Assembly: GCA_031415055.1 (NCBI GenBank)
Contig: JANOQZ010000016.1
Coordinates: 62,001 to 126,000, forward strand
DNA length: 64,000 nucleotides
From: JANMOK01 sp031415055
Lineage (GTDB): Bacteria > Pseudomonadota > Alphaproteobacteria > Rhodobacterales > Rhodobacteraceae
Direction of reading: 5' to 3'
The translations under genes and the position numbers were made by a program. Positions 33,356 through 39,821 of the stretch are shown piece after piece; within the stretch, counting starts at the first letter, position 1; every line of letters starts with the position of its first letter. The notes beneath the pieces were generated by a model, which worked only from the letters and a program-made list of their open reading frames with translations, searched no databases and was not told the origin of the DNA.

Positions 33356-34495
33356 ATGATCGACCCCATCCAACTAACCGCTGACCTTGTGCGCTGCCCT
33401 TCGGTAACGCCGGAAGAAGGCGGGGCTTTGCAATTGCTGGACAAGCTCTTGTCAGCCAATGGTTTCCGCACCGTGCGGGTTGATCGCAACGGCATTTCCA
33501 ACCTGTTCGCCCGCTGGGGCACTGGCAAGAACGGTCGCACTTTCGGGTTCAACGGCCATACCGATGTGGTACCCATCGGCAACCGGGCTGACTGGAGCCA
33601 TGACCCGTTTGGCGCCGAAATCGTTGATGGAATTCTGTATGGTCGCGGTTCGGTAGACATGAAATCAGCTGTGGCAGCCTTTGCGGCGGCGGCGATTGAC
33701 TTTGTCGCCGCGACACCCCTCGACGGCTCCGTCGTTCTGGCAATCACCGGCGACGAAGAAGCCGCCGCCCAAGATGGAACCGTTGCTATACTTGACTGGA
33801 TGAAATCCAACGCAGAACGCATGGACCACTGTTTGGTAGGTGAACCGACCAGCCCCGACCACATGGGGCAAGCAATGAAAATTGGCCGCCGGGGATCATT
33901 GAGGGTGCATTTGACGGCGCAAGGCAGGGCCGGGCATTCGGCCTATCCTAATCGGGCTGCCAACCCTTTGCCAGTGATGGTGAAATTGTTGAACCGCTTG
34001 GCGACCCAGACAATGGATAAAGGAACCGAGCATTTTGAGGCATCAACGCTGGCGATTACCACTGTGGATACCGGCAATACAGTTTCCAATGTCATTCCGG
34101 CGGCGTGCAAAGCGACAATCAGTATCCGTTTTAACGATTCGCATACATCTGGGTCATTGAAGGAATGGGTTGACACGGAAGCGATGTCAGTCAGCGGAGG
34201 CACCGGTGTTACAATTGGATTGAAGTTTGCGGTTGTGGGCGATAGCTTTCTGACCGAACCCGGCGAGTTTTCCGCCTTGGTACGGGCCGCCGTTGCCGCT
34301 GAAACCGGCGTAACCCCCGAATATTCCACCACCGGCGGCACGTCAGATGCGCGGTTCGTCAAGGACTACTGCCCGGTCGTGGAATTCGGATTGGTTGGCC
34401 GGGGCATGCATCAGGTTGACGAAGGCGTGCCGATTGCCGATATTGTGAAACTAAAATCGATCTATTCCCGTATCTTGCACGATTACTTTTCCTGA
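33356..34495 (+). CDS. dapE: Succinyl-diaminopimelate desuccinylase
   Basis: This 379-residue di-zinc peptidase-family enzyme removes succinate from N-succinyl-LL-DAP in lysine and peptidoglycan precursor synthesis. Metal ligands H68 and D70 (NGHTDVVP), D101 (GRGSVDMKSA) and E134/E135 (TGDEEAAA) are present, and the C-terminal GLVGRGMHQVDE holds the last histidine. GGAG lies before ATG 33356; an earlier ATG at 33344 is just after the repeat element and is less likely. Confidence 0.95.
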   Translation: MIDPIQLTADLVRCPSVTPEEGGALQLLDKLLSANGFRTVRVDRNGISNLFARWGTGKNGRTFGFNGHTDVVPIGNRADWSHDPFGAEIVDGILYGRGSVDMKSAVAAFAAAAIDFVAATPLDGSVVLAITGDEEAAAQDGTVAILDWMKSNAERMDHCLVGEPTSPDHMGQAMKIGRRGSLRVHLTAQGRAGHSAYPNRAANPLPVMVKLLNRLATQTMDKGTEHFEASTLAITTVDTGNTVSNVIPAACKATISIRFNDSHTSGSLKEWVDTEAMSVSGGTGVTIGLKFAVVGDSFLTEPGEFSALVRAAVAAETGVTPEYSTTGGTSDARFVKDYCPVVEFGLVGRGMHQVDEGVPIADIVKLKSIYSRILHDYFS

Positions 34496-34506
34496 AGGAT
34501 TGCGCC

Positions 34507-35124
34507 ATGTCGAGCCGGATTCTTGTTGCCATCGTAGCCGGCGTCACGCTTGTGGCGCTTGGACTGCAATTCTCGGTCACGTTGGCACGAGACGGGGAAT
34601 TTGGCCTGCTGGTGACCATCGGCGATTTCTTGAGTTTCTTTACGATCCTCTCCAATATCGTGGTGTTGCTGGTTTCAGCCGCGACTGCAATTGACCGGCC
34701 AAAATTTCTTGCCCGGCCAAGCGCACAGGCCGCCGCCGCGCTGTACATTTTCGTCGTCATTCTGGTCTACCATTCTATCCTGCGCAGCCAATGGGACCCG
34801 CAGGGCGTGGTGCTGATTGCGACAACCTTGCTGCATTATGTCGTGCCGATCCTGTATCTGTTCTGGTGGGTTGCTTTCGCGGATAAAACGCATTTGACCG
34901 CCTCTATGCCGGTGAAATGGATAGCGTTTCCGGTCGCATACTTTGCTGTTTCACTGGTGCGCGGCGCGATTACCGGCTGGTATCCCTATTCTTTCCTCGA
35001 CGTGACCGAGATCGGCTATGTGATCGCATTGCGCAACTCGGCAATGATCGCCATGCTGTTTTTGTTGGCGGGGTACGGGCTGGTGTATCTGGGCAGGTGG
35101 GGCACCCGCAACAGCCGCGCCTGA
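34507..35124 (+). CDS. Pr6Pr family membrane protein
   Basis: This 205-residue protein has six predicted helices and the Pr6Pr pattern: FLSFFTILSNIVVLLVS (about 41-57), YHSILRSQWDPQG, HYVVPILYLFWWVAF and GWYPYSFLDVTEIGY. The family is related to eukaryotic FAR-17a/AIG1-like proteins, and its bacterial function is unknown. It sits 11 bases after dapE and 15 bases before an aldolase gene, all on one strand. Confidence 0.8.
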   Translation: MSSRILVAIVAGVTLVALGLQFSVTLARDGEFGLLVTIGDFLSFFTILSNIVVLLVSAATAIDRPKFLARPSAQAAAALYIFVVILVYHSILRSQWDPQGVVLIATTLLHYVVPILYLFWWVAFADKTHLTASMPVKWIAFPVAYFAVSLVRGAITGWYPYSFLDVTEIGYVIALRNSAMIAMLFLLAGYGLVYLGRWGTRNSRA

Positions 35125-35139
35125 CAAACGGGGGAACAA

Positions 35140-35868
35140 ATGAACTTTGTCAACGACCGGGCAGATCTCGCCGCTGCCCTGCGTTGGGCCGTGCGGTACA
35201 ACTGGCACGAGGCGGTGGCCAATCATTTCTCACTGGCGGTCAATGACAACGGAACCCGGTTCCTGATGAACCCCAATTCGCGCCATTTTTCACGGGTTAA
35301 AGCCTCGGATTTGCTGCTGCTCGATGCCAATGACCCCGATGTTCTGACCGGCCCTGATGCACCGGAGCCGACGGCTTGGGGCCTGCACGGGGCCATTCAC
35401 CGTAACGTGCCGTTCGCCCGCTGTGCCCTGCATATCCATTCGAAATATTCTACAGTGTTGGCCTCGTTGAAGGATTCGATTCTGCCACCAATCGACCAGA
35501 ATTCCGCGATGTTTTACAACCGGATTGTGGTGGACGAATCTTACGGCGGCTTGGCGTTCGAGGATGAAGGCGAACGGATTTCCGCCTTGTTCACCGAACC
35601 GCTGAAAAAGGTCATGGTGATGGGCAATCACGGGGTGATGGTAGTGGGGGCCTCGGTCGCCGAAGCGTTCAACACCCTTTATTACTTTGAACGCGCTGCT
35701 GAAACCTATGTGCTGGCACTGGCCACTGGCAAACCGTTGCGGGTGTTGACCCACAATATCGCCATGAAAACGGCGGATGAGATGAACACGGTGACCGAGG
35801 CTGTCGACAATCACCTGAAAGAGCTGCGGCTGATTTTGGACGAAGAAGGTTCCAACTATGCCGCCTAA
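35140..35868 (+). CDS. Class II aldolase/adducin family protein
   Basis: This 242-residue protein has the class II aldolase fold. NHFSLAVN (28-35), LHIHSKYST (97-105, metal ligands H98 and H100) and MGNHGVMVVG with a further histidine are seen. Members cleave sugar phosphates such as fuculose-1-phosphate, or have lost activity (adducin-like). The substrate cannot be told from sequence. It follows the Pr6Pr gene closely. Confidence 0.82.
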   Translation: MNFVNDRADLAAALRWAVRYNWHEAVANHFSLAVNDNGTRFLMNPNSRHFSRVKASDLLLLDANDPDVLTGPDAPEPTAWGLHGAIHRNVPFARCALHIHSKYSTVLASLKDSILPPIDQNSAMFYNRIVVDESYGGLAFEDEGERISALFTEPLKKVMVMGNHGVMVVGASVAEAFNTLYYFERAAETYVLALATGKPLRVLTHNIAMKTADEMNTVTEAVDNHLKELRLILDEEGSNYAA

Positions 35869-35877
35869 GCTTTAGGC

Positions 35878-36492
35878 ATGCAGCATCTGGTTATTTTGGT
35901 GAAAGAACCGCATCCGGGCAGGGTGAAAACCCGTTTGGGCCGTGGCATTGGTATGGCGGCTGCAGCGTGGTGGTTTCGCCATCAGGTAGCACGGTTGTTG
36001 CGCGACGTCGGGCATGACCCGCGTTGGGTTACGTGCCTTGCGGTAACGCCGGATATAGCTGTTATGAACAACCGAGTCTGGCCCGCACACGTGCCGCGCT
36101 GGCCGCAAGGGAACGGCAATCTGGGTGATCGGATGGGGCGGATTTTCCGCGATTTTCCATATGGCAAAATGGTGATCATCGGGGCCGATGTGCCGGGCGT
36201 TACGGCGGGCTTGATTTCCGACGCCTTTGCGGCTTTGGGCTCAAATGACGCCGTTCTGGGGCCATCCGGCGACGGCGGTTATTGGTTGGTTGGTTTGCGA
36301 CGCGGCTCGCGGCCAATGCCAAAGCAGCCGTTCCAAGGCGTCAGATGGTCAAGTGAACACGCTTTGGCCGATACGAAACGCTCATTTGGAACGTTCCAAA
36401 TTGCACATGTCGCAGCGCTGGACGACGTGGATACCGCCGCCGATTTGGCGCGAATTACGCGGCTTGCACGGCACGGACCGTCATCACCTTGA
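35878..36492 (+). CDS. DUF2064/TIGR04282 glycosyltransferase-like protein
   Basis: This 204-residue protein has a GT-A-like N-terminus, LVILVKEPHPGRVKTRLGRGIG, and later VIIGADVPGVTAGLISDAFAAL and AVLGPSGDGGYWLVGLR, which are TIGR04282 signatures. Homologues next to radical SAM genes are implicated in arsenosugar synthesis; here no such partner is adjacent, so the role is open. Its last 38 bases overlap the end of the convergent coxM-like gene. Confidence 0.82.
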   Translation: MQHLVILVKEPHPGRVKTRLGRGIGMAAAAWWFRHQVARLLRDVGHDPRWVTCLAVTPDIAVMNNRVWPAHVPRWPQGNGNLGDRMGRIFRDFPYGKMVIIGADVPGVTAGLISDAFAALGSNDAVLGPSGDGGYWLVGLRRGSRPMPKQPFQGVRWSSEHALADTKRSFGTFQIAHVAALDDVDTAADLARITRLARHGPSSP

Positions 36493-37237
36493 CCAAATGC
36501 GCCCGATATTCCGGCGTGCCATGAATATCGCCGATGATGCCTTCGGCTGGCATTTCCAGCTTGGCAAGCGCGTCGGCGCTGAATGATTTTGTCAGCGCCT
36601 TTTCCGCTTCTTCCCAGCGGTAAACGCCGTTTTCCGACGCGCCGGTTACCGCAACGCGCACCCCGTCGGCATATTTTGCCACGAAAACGCCAACCAAGGC
36701 AAAACGCGACGCCGGTTGAACAAACTTTTGGTAATTGGCCTTTTCGGGAACTTCAAACGTGACGGCAGTGATGATTTCGCCGTCGTTCAAAGCAGTCGTA
36801 AACATGCCTTGGAAATAATCATCCGCCGCAATTTCGCGGCTGTTGGTTTTGATGGAGGCTTTGGAAGCCAAAACTGCGGCTGGATAACAGGCGGAAGGGT
36901 CGTTGTTCGCCAACGACCCGCCAATCGTGCCGCGATTGCGTACAGCCGGGTCGCCGATATGGCCGGCCAATGCGGCAAGCGCCGGATAGGCCTTTGCCTT
37001 CGCAGCGACCTCCGCATGGGTCGTGGCTCCGGCGATGGTCATCGATTTACCTTGAACATTGACGCCAATCATCTCGGCTATGCCTGTCAGGCTAACCAGT
37101 TTGGAAGGGCTCGCCAGCCGCTGTTTCATGGTTGGCAACAAAGTCTGCCCGCCACCCAATACTTTGGCGTCTTCATCACCCAAAGCAGCAACCGCTTCGG
37201 CGATTGACCGGGCTTTCACGAATTCGAATTCATACAT
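36455..37237 (-). CDS. Xanthine dehydrogenase family FAD subunit (CoxM-like)
   Basis: This 260-residue protein is the FAD-binding medium subunit of a molybdenum hydroxylase (xanthine dehydrogenase/CO dehydrogenase family). KVLGGGQTLLPTMKQRLASPSKLV and GDPAVRNRGTIGGSLANNDPSACYPA are the two FAD motifs, and the C-terminal CO-dehydrogenase flavoprotein domain follows. It passes electrons from Fe-S centres to FAD. The 2Fe-2S subunit gene lies 14 bases upstream, but no large molybdopterin subunit is adjacent. Confidence 0.88.
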   Translation of the reverse strand: MYEFEFVKARSIAEAVAALGDEDAKVLGGGQTLLPTMKQRLASPSKLVSLTGIAEMIGVNVQGKSMTIAGATTHAEVAAKAKAYPALAALAGHIGDPAVRNRGTIGGSLANNDPSACYPAAVLASKASIKTNSREIAADDYFQGMFTTALNDGEIITAVTFEVPEKANYQKFVQPASRFALVGVFVAKYADGVRVAVTGASENGVYRWEEAEKALTKSFSADALAKLEMPAEGIIGDIHGTPEYRAHLVKVMTVRAVQAA

Positions 37238-37251
37238 GGCGAATATTCCGC

Positions 37252-37719
37252 TTATGCAAGTTGCGCTGCAGCAGCTTGAATGGATTTGACAATGTTATGA
37301 TAACCCGTGCAGCGGCAGATATTACCCTCAAGATACGTGCGAATTTCGTCCTCGCTGGGCGATTTGTTTGCCTTCAACAAATCCGCTGCCGACATCACCA
37401 TGCCCGGCGTGCAAAAACCGCATTGCAGACCGTGATGGTCGTGGAACGCTTGCTGGATGACACCCAGCGATCCGTCGGCGTTGGCCATGCCCTCTATCGT
37501 CTTCACTGCGGCACCCTGCGCTTCAATCGCCAGCATCGTGCAGGATTTCACCGCCTTGTCGTCGACATGAACCAAACAAGCTCCGCATTGCGAGGTGTCG
37601 CAGCCGATATGGGTGCCGGTCAATCGCAGGTTCTCGCGCAGGAATGTCGACAGCAGCATGCGCGCCTCGACATTGGCAGAAACGGCGTTGCCATTCACTT
37701 TCATCGATAGCTTGTGCAT
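37252..37719 (-). CDS. 2Fe-2S subunit of a molybdenum hydroxylase (CoxS-like)
   Basis: This 155-residue protein carries two 2Fe-2S clusters. A ferredoxin-type site uses C40, C45, C48 and C60 (CDTSQCGACLVHV), and a second helical site uses C100, C103, C135 and C137 (CGFCTPGM, CRCTGY). It relays electrons between the molybdenum centre and the FAD subunit. The ATG at 37719 has AGGGTGA about six bases upstream; the ORF extending to 37950 crosses the divergent promoter. It is the first gene of the pair and divergent from mce. Confidence 0.9.
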   Translation of the reverse strand: MHKLSMKVNGNAVSANVEARMLLSTFLRENLRLTGTHIGCDTSQCGACLVHVDDKAVKSCTMLAIEAQGAAVKTIEGMANADGSLGVIQQAFHDHHGLQCGFCTPGMVMSAADLLKANKSPSEDEIRTYLEGNICRCTGYHNIVKSIQAAAAQLA

Positions 37720-37803
37720 GATTTTCACCCTGAAGTCTTGGCCCGACCGACTCCCGAATCCGGTGCGGTGGTAGTTGGCTGCACTTTGGCTGCATTTCGA
37801 GCC

Positions 37804-37893
37804 ATGGAAAAGCGAATTCTCGAAATTTCTCCGCAGCGTCGGTTGCTGATCGCCGCCAAGCGGCATATCCCTTTCAAGGGGAGCGCGGCATGA
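37804..37893 (+). CDS. Possible 29-residue upstream ORF coupled to mce
   Basis: The ATG at 37804 opens a 29-codon ORF (MEKRILEISPQRR...FKGSAA) whose TGA overlaps the mce ATG as ATGA. It is basic and has no recognised motif. The exact coupling suggests translation through it, as a leader or small protein, but it could also be chance. There is no strong Shine-Dalgarno before it. Confidence 0.3.
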   Translation: MEKRILEISPQRRLLIAAKRHIPFKGSAA

Positions 37894-38288
37894 TTGGCAG
37901 ATTGAACCATGTAGCAATTGCGGTGGCTGATTTATCGGCGGCAATTGCAACGTACCGAGATATGTTGGGGGCTAAGGTTGGCCCGGTTCAAATATTGCCC
38001 GAGCACGGCGTGTCGATCGCATTTGTGACCCTGCCCAACACCAAGATTGAACTGATGTCGCCTTTGGATCTGACCTCGCCAATTTCCGGGTTTCTGGCCA
38101 AAAACCCCAGTGGCGGCGTGCACCATATTTGCTACGAGGTGGACGACATTCACGCCGCCCGCCACCGACTGGTTGCTTGTGGCGCGCGCGTTCTGGGCAG
38201 CGTAAAAACCGGTGCGCACGGCAAACCGGTGCTGTTTTTGCACCCAAAAGATTTTCACGGAACCTTGATCGAATTGGAGCAAGCATGA
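37890..38288 (+). CDS. mce: Methylmalonyl-CoA epimerase
   Basis: This 132-residue VOC-fold enzyme converts (S)- to (R)-methylmalonyl-CoA in propionyl-CoA catabolism. GRLNHVAIAVADLSAAIATYRDMLGA and PSGGVHHICYEVDDI carry the metal-binding histidines, and the LIELEQA end has the glutamate. The length is typical. Its ATG overlaps a small upstream ORF, and its stop overlaps the DUF1467 gene (ATGA), a partnership conserved in alphaproteobacteria. Confidence 0.94.
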   Translation: MIGRLNHVAIAVADLSAAIATYRDMLGAKVGPVQILPEHGVSIAFVTLPNTKIELMSPLDLTSPISGFLAKNPSGGVHHICYEVDDIHAARHRLVACGARVLGSVKTGAHGKPVLFLHPKDFHGTLIELEQA

Positions 38289-38557
38289 CTATTCCCGCCG
38301 CCGTCGTGTTGTTTTGTGTGATCTGGTTCATGGTGCTTTTCGTGGTGTTGCCGCTGCGGATGAAAAGTCAGGATGAGGCCGGATCGGTGGTTCCCGGAAC
38401 GCCCTCATCGGCCCCGGCGGACCCGAAAATGAAGAAGAAAGTGCTGTGGGTCACCATAGTGACCTTGATCCTGTGGGTGCCGCTGGTTTGGGTTATTTCT
38501 TCGGGCGTCATCAGCATGCACGACATCGATTTTTTCGGAAGGATGGGCAGAACTTAA
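38285..38557 (+). CDS. DUF1467 family membrane protein
   Basis: This 90-residue protein has two membrane helices (about 4-22 and 51-70) joined by a charged, proline-rich loop. AVVLFCVIWFMVLFVVLPLRMKSQDEAG and the second helix VLWVTIVTLILWVPLVWVI match DUF1467. Its function is unknown. It overlaps the mce stop by four bases; the ORF from 38129 is inside mce. Confidence 0.85.
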   Translation: MTIPAAVVLFCVIWFMVLFVVLPLRMKSQDEAGSVVPGTPSSAPADPKMKKKVLWVTIVTLILWVPLVWVISSGVISMHDIDFFGRMGRT

Positions 38558-38566
38558 GGGGGATAA

Positions 38567-39151
38567 ATGATGGGTAATTTTGACGTTGCCAACCGACGCG
38601 ATTTTATGGCGTTTGCCGGATTGGGGCTTTTGGCTGGCTGTGATCGGCAGTGGATCGGCCAGTCGGAACTGGTCCAAGACCAGTTTCTTGACGGCGTGCC
38701 GAACCTGCATAAGGTCGCGCATAATCTTTACCGCTCGGGGCAACCGACCGCAGATGGTTTCGGCCAACTCGAAAGCAAGCTGGGCATCAAGCATGTCATC
38801 AGCTTCTTGCCTTCGGTAAACGACGAAAGTTTGAGCCCAAACACGGCGATCAAGTTCCGCCGTGTGCCGATGAACACATGGAATATCGTGCCAAAAGACA
38901 CCATAACCGCCCTCAAAATGATCGATTCAGGCATGTCTAATGGCCCGGCTCTGATCCACTGTCAGCACGGTTCCGACCGAACCGGAATGATGGTCGCCTT
39001 GTATCGCATCGCCTTTGAAGGTTGGAGCAAAGATCGCGCCAGCGACGAGATGCAGCACGGCGGATTTGGCTTTCACAACGTCTGGACCAATATTGTGGAG
39101 TATGTTGAAGGGGTTGATCCGGAGGTGCTGCGGCGGGAGGTCGGCGTATAA
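38567..39151 (+). CDS. Tat-type lipoprotein phosphatase (DSP/PTP family)
   Basis: This 194-residue protein has the CX5R phosphatase signature HCQHGSDRTG (131-140, C132 and R138) of the dual-specificity/tyrosine phosphatase superfamily. The N-terminus MMGNFDVANRRDFMAFAGLGLLAGC contains a twin-arginine motif (NRRDFMA) followed by a lipobox ending at C25. This suggests Tat export of a lipid-anchored phosphatase, which is unusual for this fold and should be confirmed. AAGGGGG precedes two ATGs, at 38567 and 38570. Confidence 0.75.
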   Translation: MMGNFDVANRRDFMAFAGLGLLAGCDRQWIGQSELVQDQFLDGVPNLHKVAHNLYRSGQPTADGFGQLESKLGIKHVISFLPSVNDESLSPNTAIKFRRVPMNTWNIVPKDTITALKMIDSGMSNGPALIHCQHGSDRTGMMVALYRIAFEGWSKDRASDEMQHGGFGFHNVWTNIVEYVEGVDPEVLRREVGV

Positions 39152-39389
39152 TCACAGGAAATTTGAGCCATTTAATGCATATATCTCGCCAATTGCTGGA
39201 TTTTCGACGAACGGGCCGGTTCGTTAGGGAACTTGAAATATTTGTGCGCGTATGTATATTGGACAAAGAACAAAAATTGAGGTGAGAACGGCCTCCTCAT
39301 GCGCCAGTTTGCGAAATGTGATCTGGCAAAGTAGTCGAGAAATCGGTGAAGAGATCCGGGACTGGGCATCCGGCAATTGAGTTAAAAAA

Positions 39390-39409
39390 AAGGGGGCGCT
39401 TGCCCCCTT
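39390..39409 (-). terminator. Terminator of the PBECR3-like gene
   Basis: AAGGGGGC/GCCCCCTT forms an 8-bp stem around GCTT and is followed on the minus strand by a run of eight T. The gene's TAA lies in the first arm. T-rich DNA on the other side could allow termination from the plus strand as well. Confidence 0.85.
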
Positions 39410-39821
39410 AATTTTTTACAATGTGCAAGAATCCTTTTTCTTTTCGATTGGTAATTTTCATTGCTGATACGGGATAGAAACTTACGACATGATAATGGCC
39501 GTGCTGGTCACGTCGTATTGAGAGGGCGATCAATGCAAACTGGGCGAGACCTTTTGGTTTTCCGATGATCTCGATTTTTCCTTGGTTTTTGAAATCATCG
39601 CCGACATAGAGCGGGTTTCGGATAATACTTGCTAGGTGTGGAAGCAGTATGTCGTATTCATTTGGGTGTCGCTTCTGCGCGTGTTTCTGTGTCGCGCCCG
39701 TCACGACGACGCTGCCTTCTTCCAATTCCAAACCCAGCACCTTGTTCAGGATATTTACCGGTAGCGGACCCAGAATGATGTCTGACTTTTTGCGGAAGTA
39801 TTGTTCCGACCGTTTCGGCAT
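39408..39821 (-). CDS. PBECR3-like nuclease (BECR-fold RNase family)
   Basis: This 137-residue protein resembles the phage-associated Barnase-EndoU-ColicinE5/D-RelE group. It has LGLELEEGSVVVTGATQKHAQKRHPNEYDILLPHLASIIRNPLYVGDD, with the conserved KHAQKRHP region holding likely catalytic histidines, then LIALSIRRDQHGHYHVVSFYPVSAMKITNRKEKGFLHI. Such proteins are usually RNases carried by phages or mobile elements. No antitoxin gene is adjacent. It starts inside the distal out-of-frame part of dnaE2 and ends in a strong terminator. The family call is from memory of the pattern, not a search. Confidence 0.6.
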   Translation of the reverse strand: MPKRSEQYFRKKSDIILGPLPVNILNKVLGLELEEGSVVVTGATQKHAQKRHPNEYDILLPHLASIIRNPLYVGDDFKNQGKIEIIGKPKGLAQFALIALSIRRDQHGHYHVVSFYPVSAMKITNRKEKGFLHIVKN

